Positions 22,490 through 33,930 of a DNA stretch of 64,000 nt are shown in pieces; within the stretch, counting starts at the first letter, position 1, and each line of letters starts with the position of its first letter. The position numbers and the translations under genes are program-made. The stretch comes from Charina bottae (lineage: Eukaryota > Chordata > Lepidosauria > Squamata > Charinaidae): positions 74,129,414-74,193,413 of the forward strand of contig JALMGJ010000002.1 in the NCBI GenBank assembly GCA_023362775.1. Direction: 5' to 3'. The notes under the pieces are model-generated. The model saw only the letters and a program-made list of their open reading frames with translations. It did no database searches and was not told the origin of the DNA.

Positions 22490-23160
22490 TCCTTTCCTGG
22501 ACCAGGAGGCCCTGCTCACAGTCACTCATGCCCTGGCCACTTCTTGTTTGGACTACTGCAATGTGCTCTACATGGGGCTGCCCTTGAAGACCACCCAGAA
22601 GCTACAGCTGGTCCAGAATGAAGCGGCACATGCAGTGTTGAGTGCTCCATGTTACACCCCTGTTGTGCAAGCTGCACTGACTCTCAGTTTCCTTCCGGGT
22701 CCAATTCAAGATGCTGGTTATCACTTTTAAAGCCCTAAATGGAACGGGACCAGGTTATTTATGGGACCGCCTCTCCCTGAGAACATCTGCCTGTCCCACC
22801 AGATCAGATAGGGTAGACATGCTCTAGGTCCCTTCCCTGAAATGCTGCTGTCTAGCAGGACCTGGGAAGCGTGCCTTTTCCAGGGCTGCCCCTACCTTGT
22901 GGAACACCTTCTCCCCAGTGATCCAGCAGGCTCCCAAGCTTCTAGTCTTCGGGAAAGCCATCAATACCTGGCTCTTTACCCAGGTGCTGGGGTAGAGTGA
23001 TGGGAGCCTGTGGGTAGTTGTTGGGGCATCCTAGGAGGATGACTGAGGTGCTGGGTTTTTAGTTTTTGTTTTATGACTTTGCAGTTTTATTATTGTTGTG
23101 AGCCACCCAGAGTTGTGCTCTAAGATGGGCGGCCATACAAATCTTGTAAATAAATAAATG
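22490..23160 (+). mobile_element. L2 LINE 3' fragment
   Basis: A plus-strand 5'-truncated fragment, starting in the phrase CCTGGACCAGGAGGCCCTGC and corresponding to the L2 C-terminus (SHALATSCLDYCNVLYMGLP, then WNT.SP region). It ends with GAGCCACCCAGAGTTGTG, GGGCGGCCATACAAAT and AAATAAATAAATG. Several frameshifts are present. Confidence 0.8.
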
Positions 23161-24005
23161 TTTATTAATCAGTTTGAAATGCCTTAGAGGTATCAATTCA
23201 GTAGTTCTCTAAGTATTGTACTAATTTCACTCTTGAAGAAATTGTTTCTTACAAAACAAAATTATCATGAGAAATGTATTGATCACTTAGTTCTGAATCA
23301 TTGGGAGCATTCTGTGGTTCAATTACTTGTCTTTTCACAGCAGTTTCCTACTATATCCAGATTAGAATCTCTATTGCTTCCCAGGCTGAACAGAAATAGC
23401 CATTAACACTGCTGCTGTCAATTGATCAGATCTCCAGGAAAGGTGGGAGTTTAGGCAATTTGCCCCATACCCCATCAACACAAACTTCTCTTTACTCTCA
23501 TGTGTACTATTGGCCTTGCTCACACATTTTTCATATGAACTCCACACATATTGGAGAACTCCACACATGTTTTTCTTGGGGTAGTGGCACCTTGCATCTT
23601 CTTGCTGTTTCATCTTTGGACTTCTTGGAAAATGGATGTTATTAATCCTTGTAATTTTCATTTATCTCTTATTAATATTAATTGCAGGGACTCAAGCTGA
23701 GATGCTCCCTACAGCCAACCAACAGCTATGATTCATACTGGCACCTCTAATGCTCCTTACGGATTTCAGAATTGCTTGTGATGACTCATAGTTATATTTC
23801 AGGGACATGCTAAAAACATAAGACCGAAGATAATAATGGAATTATTGCTGGTTGTATATACAGCATGCTACACCTTGATTTGGTTTGTTTCTTATTTGTT
23901 TACATATAACAAAAAATAATGTTAGTCACCCTAATCCTTGCCAGAATAGGTCACTCACCATAGGCAGCATTTTGGAAGAAAGGGCATGTATGTATGTATG
24001 TATAA

Positions 24006-24110
24006 AAGGTAAAGGTTCCCCCCGCACATTTGTGCAGTCGTGTCCGACTCTAGGGACCGGTGCTCATCTCCATTTGTTAGCCAAAGAGCCAGCGTTGTCC
24101 GAAGATGCTT
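24006..24110 (-). mobile_element. tRNA-derived SINE (ACA-like), copy 3, truncated
   Basis: Only the 3' part is present on the minus strand (GGTAAAGGTTCCCCCCGCAC through GTTGTCCGAAGATGCTT). The tRNA head is missing and the break point passes straight into an AT microsatellite. Confidence 0.8.
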
Positions 24111-24125
24111 ATATATATATATATG

Positions 24126-24171
<46 letters not shown>

Positions 24172-24204
24172 TATATGTATGTATGTATGTATGTATGTAT
24201 CATG

Positions 24205-24233
<29 letters not shown>
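24111..24233. repeat. (AT)n and (ATGT)n compound microsatellite
   Basis: An AT tract at about 24111-24170 is followed by repeated TATG units to 24233. It starts at the broken end of the SINE and continues into an L2 tail. Confidence 0.9.
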
Positions 24234-24234
<1 letters not shown>

Positions 24235-24235
<1 letters not shown>

Positions 24236-24385
24236 TTTATGTAGTGTATTTATATAGCAACCCATCTCACGAAAATGTGACTCTGGGCGGCGTACAAACA
24301 TAGCAACAGTTAAAATGATATAACAATCTAAAAACAACCAAACATACTGTAAGTAAAATAAAAAACATAAAACCCAAGATTGTGG
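24235..24385 (-). mobile_element. L2/CR1 LINE 3' tail fragment
   Basis: Minus-strand tail with AGCAACCCATCTCACGAAAA and GTGACTCTGGGCGGCGTAC, like the other tails in the window. Its terminal repeat has probably seeded the adjacent ATGT microsatellite. Confidence 0.65.
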
Positions 24386-24389
24386 GAAA

Positions 24390-25640
24390 ACAACAGTCAC
24401 TTGACCTCATACAGCCACCTTGCAGGCTCCCCATGAATTTGTTGAAGCTGAAGCCCATGAAGTTGCAGCCCTCGTGAATTTTGGTTGTTCTCTGTTGAAG
24501 GAGAGAACCTGACCTTGTCCTCCAAAGTTAGCTTGCTGCCTTATCACTGTAATGAAACAGTTATATATCGGCTTGGAATAGAGCAAATTGTCTTTGGGAA
24601 GTCTCAATGCTGCACCATAAACTATGACTTGTAAAGCATAATGGTTGGATCCATCTATCATCCTAAATCCAAATCAGACTACATTATAGTTAGGCATGAT
24701 GCGTGAACACAGCCATTTTTCTTTGAGAATGAGAAGAGGAATAATTCAATTTTCCAAGCAAGTTTGGAAAAGAATGGAAAAATAAAATAACGCAGGGATA
24801 AACAGAGCAAATATGTTATCAGTGAAATTTATTTTAGCGTTTTCTATATGTGTCAGCTCATTCCATTATCTCTGCTGGTGAAATTGGCCTTTTATAAATT
24901 CCATTTGCCGTAACAATATATTGCAGAAGATTAGTATGAAAATAGCCAGCTTTAATCTCATTAAGCATCAGCAAAACAGGTTGTGGTCTGGTTTTTCATA
25001 AAATTGCAGAGTCTCTGGCTTGTTATTTTTATGGGATTTTTCATACAGGTATTTGATGGATTCCTCTGAGAATGCCTGCATTACACTTTTGATGAAATTT
25101 AATTTGAAAAACTATCTTTTGATAAAACAGCATCAAAATAAGTTTTAGGCTAGGGAAATGAGTGACCAGACACATTTCTAAATTTTTACAGATGACAATT
25201 GCTGAATTCTGACAATATTGACAACCCATTGCAGTGTGCCTTAGGCTGAAGACTATTGTCATTTTAGTGACCATGTTCACCATTACATATGCATATGAAA
25301 AAGCAAACACCTTTTCACCAGAATTACCCTAATAGCATTAAGAGCTTATTTTTAAATTTTCATTGGAAGAAAATGCACTTAAATGAGATTTGTTATTACT
25401 TGACTGGTTTCCTATCATGCTGTTTTGTTTAGGTAAATGAAGTCCATAGGAGTATTATTTTAAAAACAAAACCAACCCCCCCCCAAAAAAAACCCCCCTG
25501 ATTTTATACATTAATGATTTCAAATAAAAGAGAAGTATTATACTTGTGCATTGATGCTTTGGAAAAAGTTAAGTCTGATACTCTGGTTACAGGAGATAAC
25601 ACTTTTTGTCCTTCTTGGTGCACTCCCCCCTCCATTAGTT
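24390..25640 (+). other. HESX1 upstream region
   Basis: Non-coding DNA upstream of HESX1. Segment 24880-25060 includes AGCTTTAATCTCATTAAGC (about 24949-24967), which has a bicoid-type TAATCT and an ATTA core, the kind of sites bound by OTX/PITX and LIM homeodomain factors that control HESX1. This is a motif observation only. Confidence 0.35.
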
Positions 25641-25699
25641 GCTAATTACTTGGAAACAAATAAACAATTAACTCCTCTTGCCTCTTGGTGGGAGAATCT

Positions 25700-25835
25700 T
25701 CATTGACATGCTAAAACTTTCTAATAAAAGATTTTAATTAATGACGTGGCAAATCCAACCCCCTTGCTGCCAAAGCTATAAGAAGAGACCTGCCAGAAGA
25801 AAGCTGAATTATGGTGTGTGCCCGGTGGTAAAAGA
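25700..25835 (+). promoter_or_regulatory. HESX1: Candidate HESX1 proximal promoter and 5' leader
   Basis: Immediately upstream of the HESX1 ATG lies a homeodomain/CRE-like cluster, TTTTAATTAATGACGTGGC (25732-25750), and a TATA-like GCTATAAGAA (25773-25782). The spacing would allow a start site around 25800, leaving a leader of a few dozen bases. There is no CpG island, in line with the restricted expression of HESX1 in anterior embryo and pituitary. The transcription start is not determined. Confidence 0.4.
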
Positions 25836-26028
25836 ATGGCAGGCAGATCGTTGTATGCACATAACGCAGCAGCGTCTTATACTCATCAGCATAAATTTAG
25901 CCTTGGGGAAGGGAAAAACACATCTTGTTCGTTTTCCATTGAAAACATTTTGGGATTAGAACGGAAAAAAGATGGCACTCCAGCTGCAAAACCTCACAGG
26001 CCATGGGTGGATAAATGCAGTGATTTTG
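25836..26028 (+). CDS. HESX1: HESX1 coding exon 1
   Basis: Encodes residues 1-64 plus the first base of a glycine codon (phase 1), with donor GTAAGA at 26029. It holds the eh1 repression motif and the conserved KPHRPW. The first 20 or so residues are not clearly conserved, so a different start cannot be fully excluded. Confidence 0.9.
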
Positions 26029-28686
26029 GTAAGATGGACGCTAAGATTCATTTCAATATTTTCTTAACCTTTTTACTGTGTTCGTTTCCTTTAAATTATA
26101 AACGTTTAAAAGTCAAACTGTAAAGAAAAGCAGATTGTTATGTTTCAACCCTGTCTCTCTGAGTTTAAACTACTCTATAACCAACATTTTGCTAGCTACC
26201 ATGTTAAAAATGCTGCCTGTGTGACTTTTCAGGAGAAGATTGTCTCCCCTGCCTGCATCTCTCTTCAGTTTCCTATGCAGTCCCTTTGTATAATACAAGC
26301 AACTACCCAAAGGCGGAAGAAAGAGTTTTGAAATGTGAAAACTATTTTGCAGTCAATGAAAGATTTTCTTACAAAAGGGAACTGAGTTGGTACAGAGGTA
26401 GGAGGCCAAGGACTGCATTCACTCAAAACCAGGTAGGGATTTAGCCCCTTTAACCTATTCATGCAGCTAAGAATGGCTGCTTTGCTTCCTGCCTTGTTTA
26501 GTAAGGGGGCACTGATTAGGGAGAATCCAGAAGTGCCTGTTTCACAAGAGCTTGTACCATCATACATTTACGGGATAAAAAGATCCACAAATGTTATACC
26601 TCATCAGCATCCTGAGCTCAAAATAGCTTAGTTGATTTCTATTGACTTGAACTATTTTAGAATCTTACCCAGATTTTCATTAGAAGGTTTGTCTTTATTA
26701 TGAACATTTAAAATATGTATATTTTATGTATGTTGGCAGTGAAAACAAGTAAATAATAGAGTTTCTGTCTATTCTCTTTAGATAGAAATACTGGAAAATG
26801 TTTTTAGAGTGAACTCTTATCCGGGCATTGATGTTAGAGAAGAGCTAGCTCAAAAATTAGATTTAGATGAAGACAGGATCCAGGTAACTTTGTGTGTGTG
26901 TGTGTGTGTGTGTGTGTATGCTTGTATTACTGGGATCTCAAATGTGATGTCTGCTCAGCAAGGGTCATAATGGATGGAAATAATAATAGCTGCCAATATT
27001 CTGACCCTGACCCAATATTAATTCCCTTTGATATATTGTACAAAAGTAAAAATAGGGCAATGTGATTTTTTTCCCATTTCTACCTTCTTTTTCAGTAACA
27101 CACAGTTAATGAGCAAATGCATTTTCTATACATATCAGAAAACATGTCTGTTGCTAAGCTCTAAGAAGCAGGATCCATATCCAACTTAATTCAAACAGAG
27201 TAGATGGAATAACTTACTTTTTTTCTGAAGGATCTGGTTCATACAACATTAAGTAATGTGCTGAACAAACCACAATGGCTTGTTCCATGTAACACACTAA
27301 GCCACAAATAAGCAAACCACCCTATGGCTTCATGCAGTGTATGAACCCCTAGCAAATTGAGTGGGATTTATACCTAAACAAGTGTATTTGCCATAACAGA
27401 AGGTGGCAGGTTTGGTTGGTATGTGGGTGGGAGACCCCAGGGCTCTAAGCTGGGGGTGGGAGTGGGTTAAAGAAAGATCCTAGAAGAAGGCCCTGTCAAA
27501 CTGCTTCCTTGTTGATTGATTATGTGCCACCAAGTTGTTTTTTACTCCTAGCTACCACATAGATAGCAAGAAAACCACAGGGATGTGTGCTCATGAAGTC
27601 ACTAGCAGTCAAGCTTGACTCAAAGGTATCTTTGCCTTTAAATGTGTTTAGGACTGCAGCCTAAAGGACATCACTTTCATCTGGTATTTAGGTTCACCAA
27701 GTCTTTTCTAACACAATTACATTTACTGGTCAGTAAAGAGCATGGGACTTACTTCTGAGTAAATATACAAAGATTGCTTTCTTAAGTTTTTAAACTGCAT
27801 GGACTTGTCCTTTTAGACACTAGGAGTAAAGCTTGACTGGAAGGTGGCAATAACAACAATAACAACAATAATTAGAATGGACACTTACCTGTCAAAGAAT
27901 GCTATCCAACATTTTAATTTAAAACACATTATATAACTTTAAGCCAATTTCAAATTACTTATTTTTGTTTTGTCTGCATTCAGCTTAACTGGCTTTATAT
28001 AATTTAGTGCACATAAGATATTATTTTTATATGCCAATACAACGTGGTTGGCTGATTAAATCACAATTGGCTGGGATCACTCAACATGTAAGGCAAATCA
28101 GATGTGTCTACATCAATGCGTGATGGGGAGACAGCACTTCCTGAGAGTGGATCTCAGATGTCTGGATAGAATTCCATCTGCAAGCTTTGTGCTTCACTGA
28201 AAACACAGTTTGATCTTTTAAAGCCAGTCCTAGATAGCAATAACTGTCTTGTTTTCTTGAAGAAATGTTGTTTCTCATCCTTTGCTGCAAATATTCACTT
28301 TAATTTGAGATGAGTGAGTTATAACTCACTGATGGAACATGCTATTTGTATATAGAAGGGCCTAGGTTCCTTCCTGGCATCTTAGAGTAAGGGTGGGAAG
28401 ACTCTTCTATATGAGTTAATATGGTCAAGTCTCAGACAGACAGACAAGTTCTTGATTCTTTGTATTCAGCTTCTTGTATTTTTACCTGATAGAATGTTAT
28501 TAATATTAAAGCTTTAGGCCTCATTTTCCAAAAGCTTATTTTTCCGGTACCGTATTATTAAACATGTACTTTTTCTCTCAATTTTAGATCTGGTTCCAGA
28601 ATCGCAGGGCAAAGTTGAAAAGATCCCATAGAGAATCTCAGTTTCTAATGGTGAAAAATACTTTCTCTCAAAACATTATAAAATAA
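25836..28686 (+). CDS. HESX1: HESX1 homeobox transcriptional repressor (complete, four coding exons)
   Basis: Joining 25836-26028, 26233-26432, 26782-26883 and 28588-28686 gives 594 bases, 197 residues plus TAA. HESX1 (ANF/Rpx) represses transcription in anterior neural plate and Rathke's pouch and is needed for forebrain and pituitary development. Visible features: an eh1 motif FSIENILGL at residues 33-41, which recruits TLE/Groucho; a conserved HRPW at 54-57; and a paired-like homeodomain at about 120-179, from [12 protein letters not shown] to [17 protein letters not shown], with glutamine at position 50 of the domain. Human HESX1 has 185 residues; the extra length lies before the eh1 motif. 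The ATG at 25836 has a good context (A at -3, G at +4). All splice sites are GT-AG and there are no disruptions. Confidence 0.96.
26233..26432 (+). CDS. HESX1: HESX1 coding exon 2
   Basis: Acceptor TTTTCAG at 26226-26232 and donor GTAGGG at 26433. It completes the split glycine codon and encodes residues 65-131, including [19 protein letters not shown], the start of the homeodomain. The 5' half ([11 protein letters not shown] region) is poorly conserved but aligns with mammalian CLHVPNP. Confidence 0.95.
26782..26883 (+). CDS. HESX1: HESX1 coding exon 3 (homeodomain helices 1-2)
   Basis: Thirty-four codons, [20 protein letters not shown] through DLDEDRIQ, with acceptor TCTCTTTAG and donor GTAACT. 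This is homeodomain helix 1, loop and helix 2. Confidence 0.97.
26884..28587 (+). other. HESX1 intron 3
   Basis: 1.7 kb intron with a (GT)n run at 26891-26917, a short palindromic MITE-like segment at 27232-27350, a worn RTE-type LINE tail on the minus strand at 27508-27640 (TTGATTATGTGCCACCAAG), and otherwise unassigned sequence. Confidence 0.7.
28588..28686 (+). CDS. HESX1: HESX1 coding exon 4 (recognition helix and C-terminus)
   Basis: Acceptor CAATTTTAG, then [19 protein letters not shown] and a short C-terminal tail ending at TAA 28684-28686. It contains the DNA-recognition helix. Confidence 0.97.
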   Translation: MWFQNRRAKLKRSHRESQFLMVKNTFSQNIIK

Positions 28687-28821
28687 AAAGAAATGCACAG
28701 GATTCACTATTATACTGTAGTAGTGAGTTCCTCATAAACCACAATGTGTTATCAGAGATTTATCATGTTAAAATAGGTTTTGATGTTATTTTTTACATGA
28801 GTGTAATGATTTTTCTGTAAA

Positions 28822-28834
28822 AATAAACAATAAA
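28822..28834 (+). terminator. HESX1: HESX1 polyadenylation signals
   Basis: Two AATAAA hexamers at 28822-28827 and 28829-28834, about 140 bases after the stop codon, followed by a T-rich stretch (TATTATTGTTTCATG). This predicts a short 3' UTR. Confidence 0.75.
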
Positions 28835-28849
28835 TATTATTGTTTCATG

Positions 28850-29711
28850 ACTCATGTGAATGAGAGCACATTTCCCTAACTAGTTTAGTAGCTATTTTCA
28901 GGAGGAAAGAAAAGAAAAGTCTGCTGTTTTTGTAGTTCACTGACTTAAGTATTGGTGATGCATCACTGAAAAATCATAGAAATTTCACATACATCAGTGC
29001 AGCATCCTAGGAAGTTCTATATATTGATTTTCTTCATATCCATGCCAGTGACCTCGAAAGTGCAAGGTGGAATGCAATCCAAAGGATTCATAGGGAAAAC
29101 TCATTACCCAAATTTCAGTACCTGTAGGGAGTCCTGCCAAGACAGAATGATTTCTCAGCAGCAGCCACTCAGCTTCTACAAAGTTTGACCTGGAATTAAG
29201 GATCGTTTCCTGTGGAATGCTTCCTGTGACCCAGGGATAGATGTGTTAATTGAGATACAATGGCCCTGATTCCTGACATGATTTCTGATAGAATGTTATG
29301 CAGAAAAGAGTTGGTAAAAGATATACGTACCTGGCATATATCATTATGGAAGATGGTAGAGAAAAAACTATGGTGCACACAGGTGATACTCAACAAGTCA
29401 CATATGTTCTATAACCAAATACAGCATTCTGATGGAAATATGTCTATGAAGGTTCTCAGTTCTGATCAATTCCATCAATTTCCTTCAATTTTCATCAAAT
29501 TTCAAATTCAAATTTCCATCAATTCTGATGGAAACTTATAAAATTCTTCCCTTGAAAAGTTATAGCCCCTGTCCACTGGAGGTAAATGGCTCCTGTGATT
29601 ATCCTTTTGCTAGTTTAGAAGCAATGTAGTTTAGAATCCATATATTTGCGCATAGATACCCACCAGTGTATCTATGTAGATCAGTGTATCTATGTAGATG
29701 TATCAGTATAG
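28850..29711. other. HESX1-IL17RD intergenic DNA
   Basis: No gene is recognised. There is a short echo of the palindrome family (CTATGAAGGTTCTCAGT) at 29443-29460 next to a low-complexity ATTTCCATCAATT-type stretch. Confidence 0.55.
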
Positions 29712-30049
29712 AGGGGCGTGGTGGCTCAGCGGGTAAGACGCCAGGCTTGTCGATCGGAAGATCACAAGTTCGGAGGTTCGAATCCCTAGCCCTGCGTGCG
29801 GAGTGAGCTCCCGCATTAGCTCCAGCTCTTGCCAACCTAGCAATTCGAAAGCATGCAAATGCAAGTAGATTAATAGGTACCACTTCGGTGGGGTGGTAAC
29901 AGTGTTCCGCGCGTGTCATGCAGCCACATGACCATGGAAGCGTCTTCGGACAATGCTGGCTCTTCGGCTAACAAACGGAGATGAGCACCGGCCCCTAGAG
30001 TCGGACATGACTGCACAAATGTGCGGGGGGAACCTTTACCTTTACCTTT
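29712..30049 (+). mobile_element. tRNA-derived SINE (ACA-like), copy 4
   Basis: Full-length plus-strand copy with A box (GGCTCAGCGGGTAAG), B box (GGTTCGAATCCC) and the tail motif in slightly changed form (AGTCGGACATGACTGC), ending CCTTTACCTTTACC. Confidence 0.85.
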
Positions 30050-30840
30050 TTACTCACCAGTATCCCTTTTGTGCCCTTCCCCTGAGGCCCTGACTCTCCT
30101 CTCTTTGTGAGGAGGACCCGCTAGCTGCTGGGGAATTCTGGGAGTTGAAATCCACACAACTGAAAGTGGCCAAGGGTGAGAAACACTCTTTTAAAGCATC
30201 AATTTTACCTTTTAAATCTCACCTCCAAAAATCTGTCCTGCCTCCAGTTCTCCACAAAGCCTGGTTTACTCAAGCTGACCATAGGTTGTGTGCTCTTTCC
30301 ATGCTGTGCTTTATGAATCATAGTAGCCAGCTTCACACATCAGGCTGAGCCAAGAAAAGCCCCCACATAATGGCTTGGCATGACGCAAGAATTCAATCAC
30401 TGAATGACACTGCCAATTTAAAAGAAGAAAAAAATTGACACAGCTCATTCTCTTTAGACGTTTCTGATGGTGACACATCATTTATGATGATTTGTGTCAT
30501 AGATATCTGATCTTTCCTAAATATTTCAGAATGTCTCCTCCTCCCACAATAATGTTTGCATTCTTCTCATGCTCAGTGTTTGTGAAGTGAGGAAATTGGC
30601 CAAAAATATGCATGAGGTTTCCAGGAAATGTGGTCGTTTAAATACTAGTTGGTTTAGACTTACAATCTTGCCATACATTACTGAAAAGCTGATTTCTACT
30701 TTCACAGATAGTTTGGGCAAACCATGCTGTGGTTTGTTTCGTTTTAGTAGCATGTGCTATTCCAGTTAAGTGTAGTTTATTTAATAAACTACAATTAAAA
30801 ATAAATGGTTTAACACAAGGACTAAACCCAGTTTGTTCAT
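30050..30840. other. Intergenic DNA with worn hAT-MITE pieces
   Basis: GGGGAATTCTGGGAGTTGAA at 30129-30148 with following AAGTGGCCAAGGGTGAGAAA matches the arm of the hAT MITE at 59984-60097. Segment 30328-30400 (CTTCACACATCAGGCTGAGC) resembles the TTCACACATCATGCTAAGCC family. No gene is seen. Confidence 0.5.
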
Positions 30841-30842
30841 AA

Positions 30843-31440
30843 ATTTGATTATGTGCCATAAAGTCAGTGTCAACTCTTAGTGATGACATAGGTAGACCTT
30901 CTCCAGAATTATAAGTTATCAATTATCAATTATCCCCAACCTAGTCCTTCAGATCTTCCAGTGTGCATATTGTTATAGCACACAACCTATAATCAAGTCC
31001 ATCTACAGTACCCTCCTGCTGGTTGTTCTCTTTTTTCCTCCTTCTATCTTTCCCGGCTTGATAGACTTCTCCAGAGAGCTAGATATTTGTGCCTGGAGTG
31101 AGAACACAGGATTGATGATTCTATGATCTGTTTGTTTGGGCTATCTATGGTACTTCTCCAACACCAAAGTTCAAAAGTGACAATACTCTTTATATCCTGG
31201 TCCTTCAAAGTCCAAATTTCACTTGCATAGAATGACACAGGGAAAACCATTGTCTGCATAGTTCTGAGAGACACATCAGAGCATCTGAATATCTTTTGCA
31301 AGGCCTTCATTGCTATCTTACCTAGAGCTAGTCTGTGGTGTATTTCTTGACTGCTGGTTCCTTGATAGTTGATCCTAAAAGGCAGAAGCTATCCACCACT
31401 TGAATATCTTCATTGTCAGTTCTAAGACTGGTTGCTATAC
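30843..31440 (-). mobile_element. Old RTE/BovB-related LINE fragment
   Basis: On the minus strand, 31310-31044 encodes MVFPVSFYASEIWTLK and FELWCWRS, clearly related to the BovB-type MVFPVAMYGCERWTIRK and FELWCWRR of the copy at 35.6 kb but much diverged. The 3' end carries the phrase ATTATGTGCCATAAAGTCAG (plus-strand view). Stops and frameshifts show an old copy. Confidence 0.65.
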
Positions 31441-31510
31441 CACTGGTGTACCATTGGTTTGGTCTTTATATTTAATCGTAGTCCCATTTTTTCACTTTCA
31501 AGAATTGCTA

Positions 31511-31730
31511 GTTTGGTATAATAGTTAAGGTACTGGACTAGAAACCAGGAGTCTGTGAGTTCTAGTTCTGCCTTAGGCATGAAAGCCAGCTAAGTGACTT
31601 TGGGCCAGTTACTCTCTCTCAGCCCAACCCATCTCACAGGGTGATTATTGTGGGGAAAATGGGAGGAGGGAACATTATGTACACCACCTTCAATTGTTCA
31701 AAATACAGTAAAGGTGGGATAATAGAATAC
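31511..31730 (+). mobile_element. Sauria-type SINE, diverged copy
   Basis: Plus-strand tRNA-like SINE: GTTAAGGTACTGGACTAGAA, GTTCTAGTTCTGCCTTAGGC (B-box region), then GGGCCAGTTACTCTCTCTCA and AAAGGTGGGATAA at the 3' end. It matches the consensus of the other Sauria-type copies here with many changes. Confidence 0.75.
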
Positions 31731-31734
31731 CAGC

Positions 31735-31951
31735 TTCCTGGACGTCAGCAGCCGGCGCGGAGCGAGGCATTCTGGGACATGCAGTCCAATGCCTGCAGCT
31801 GAAGAGCCGGTTCCCTTCCTCTCTCCCTATCGCGTGGTAAAAATTGTAATTGTAATGATGATGTATAATTGGATTGAATATGTAATGTTGTAAGCCGCCT
31901 AGAGTCCTCCAGTAGGGAAGGGATAGGCGGGGTATAAATAAGACAAATAAA

Positions 31952-31982
<31 letters not shown>

Positions 31983-32018
31983 TAATAATAGCAGCAGCAG
32001 CAGCAGCAGCAGCAGCTG
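31735..32018 (+). mobile_element. CR1/L2-type tail with (AAAT)n, (AAT)n and (AGC)n microsatellite
   Basis: Ends with TGTAAGCCGCCTAGAGTC and GGCGGGGTATAAATAAG, then AAAT repeats (31945-31968), AAT repeats (31968-31990) and GCA repeats (31990-32016). The GCAGCAGC run has probably arisen by repeat mutation at a LINE tail. Confidence 0.65.
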
Positions 32019-33439
32019 CTGAAGGAAGGAACCAGATGCCCTCAGAGCTTTTTTGCTTTCCTGTGATTTCCCTCTTTAACCACTTCTTGAAATTTTCTTG
32101 CCCAATTATAGTGCCCTACATCCAAATCTGGTAGATACGCTCTGGATTCCCATACCTTAAAGTAGACACCTGTTGTTTTCATGGGTTTAATTTCCATATT
32201 AAATAAATATATACCCAGCATCCCAAACCTGGAGTCCTATGGATCTGGGAGAATGACAACTCCCAGAATTGTACAAAGCTGTATACTCTGGGAGTCATAA
32301 TTGGGAAGGCTGATGTAGAGATTTGGAGTCTTCATTATCCAAACAGGTTCACCTTTAAATAAGCTAGTCATAATTTTGCACTGGAATGGGCAGATCAATA
32401 CTAGAATAAGAAATTATTGGATCAAGGACATTTCCAAGTTCAGTGTTTAGCAGGGACTGAATTCATAGAAAGTTTTAACACTTTGCAAATAAAAATGGGT
32501 TAGCTTTGAATGAACAGCCTGAATCAGGGAATTTTCACCTTAAGTTTATGAATCAGAGTTCTGAATGAAATAGTTTTTGGATTAGCTAAATCTTGAATCA
32601 AGGCAATTACTGTACTTCTTAGCTGACTGGTTTAAAATGCTTCCGATTGGCCAGTGAAGTACAATGAAATGTGATACTTGCAAGGAATTCTGTTGTTTAT
32701 TTTACTGAAATTGGCTAAAGACATACTGAACAAAAGATAGCATAATTTGCAAACACCTTCATTTTGCTCACTGTTGAATGAGGGACATCCTTCTCATTCT
32801 AGCCCTATGTTATCAAATGTCACAAATTAGCTCTTGGTGGCTAATAATAATCATAATAATAATCATATAAGGTTTTAATAAATCAATAGATGAAGTCATT
32901 CAATGGATTAAGTCTGTTTCCTTAATAATTGACTTGGTAATCTTGTTTACCTTCTTGTGTTTTATAGAACTGATTGTTTGTTTAAACACTTCATTTGCTT
33001 TGGACAAACAAATATGGAAAATGCTAAAATAACCCTTTAAATTGATTTCTGATAGCAAAATTCAAGGATATAGGAATGACCAAGTAGATCATTTTATTAG
33101 AGAAATAGAAATGCATTCTGTAATTATTGAATTATACCAGCATGTAAATAGTTTTAACCCAACACTTGACTGTAAAAAGGATCAAAGTTAATTATTAAAG
33201 TATGTCCACAATACTGCAATAAATTGTGTGAAATGTTACTGAAAGTGCATCTCTACGTACAAATGTATGCTTTTCATTGGCTGTTGGTACTGTATATATC
33301 AGAGTAAAGTCTATTTGACCCAACACTGAAAAGTGTCTTAGTTTAATACTGACTGAACTTTTATCATGTAAATAGCAAAATTAAATTTGATTTTGGACTT
33401 GAATTTCATTTTGTACACTCAAAATAAGTCATATACTTA
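32019..33439. other. Intergenic DNA
   Basis: No gene is recognised. Segment 32217-32325 (CATCCCAAACCTGGAGTC and ACTCTGGGAGTCATAA) resembles a worn hAT MITE of the CCTTCCCCAACCTGG type. The rest is AT-rich. Confidence 0.5.
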
Positions 33440-33930
33440 TTTTGCTTTCAAAATAATGCAACCAAGTATTGCAGAATAGGTTGGACATCAGTGCACACAT
33501 ATCTAACAATATGTGGAAACAGTACTGGCTAGAAAATTGCCCTTCACAATGTAGAAATTTACCCTGCATCTTGGAAAAACCACCTGGATTTGACCAGCCC
33601 TGTGTGATATGGACAACCTTGAACCGAATTCGCACGGGTCATGGTAGATGTGCAGATGCCCTTTATAAGTGGGGCAAAATAACATCACCGAATTGTGACT
33701 GTGGGGCTGAAAAACAAACTATCCAGCATATAGTGACAGAGTGCCAAAACAGAGTCTATAATGGAGATTTCGCTGATTTCCTGACTGTGACAAATGAAGC
33801 AAAAAATATATTTGTAAATTGGGCATACGCCTATAATTTTATACTTTATATTTTATATCTTGTATTTTATCTCCTGTGTTTTTTATTCTATTGAATTGCA
33901 ATGTGAATATGCCATACGATAAATAAATAA
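33440..33930 (+). mobile_element. Non-LTR retrotransposon C-terminus and 3' tail
   Basis: The 141-codon frame 33469-33894 includes TLNRIRTGHGRCADALYKWG and CDCGAEKQTIQHIVTEC, a cysteine/histidine cluster (CxC...H...C) typical of the end of certain LINE polyproteins downstream of the RT. It is followed by a simple tail (ACGATAAATAAATAATAATA). I cannot assign the clade. It is 5'-truncated and intact over the part kept. Confidence 0.7.

Noticed and set aside
24111..24233. Tyr/Ile- and Cys/Val/Met-rich frames
   Set aside because: Translation of the AT and ATGT microsatellite.
25741..25959. 72-codon frame starting with ATG just upstream of HESX1
   Set aside because: It is in a different frame from the conserved FSIENILGL sequence and shows no conservation; it may be a short upstream ORF at most.
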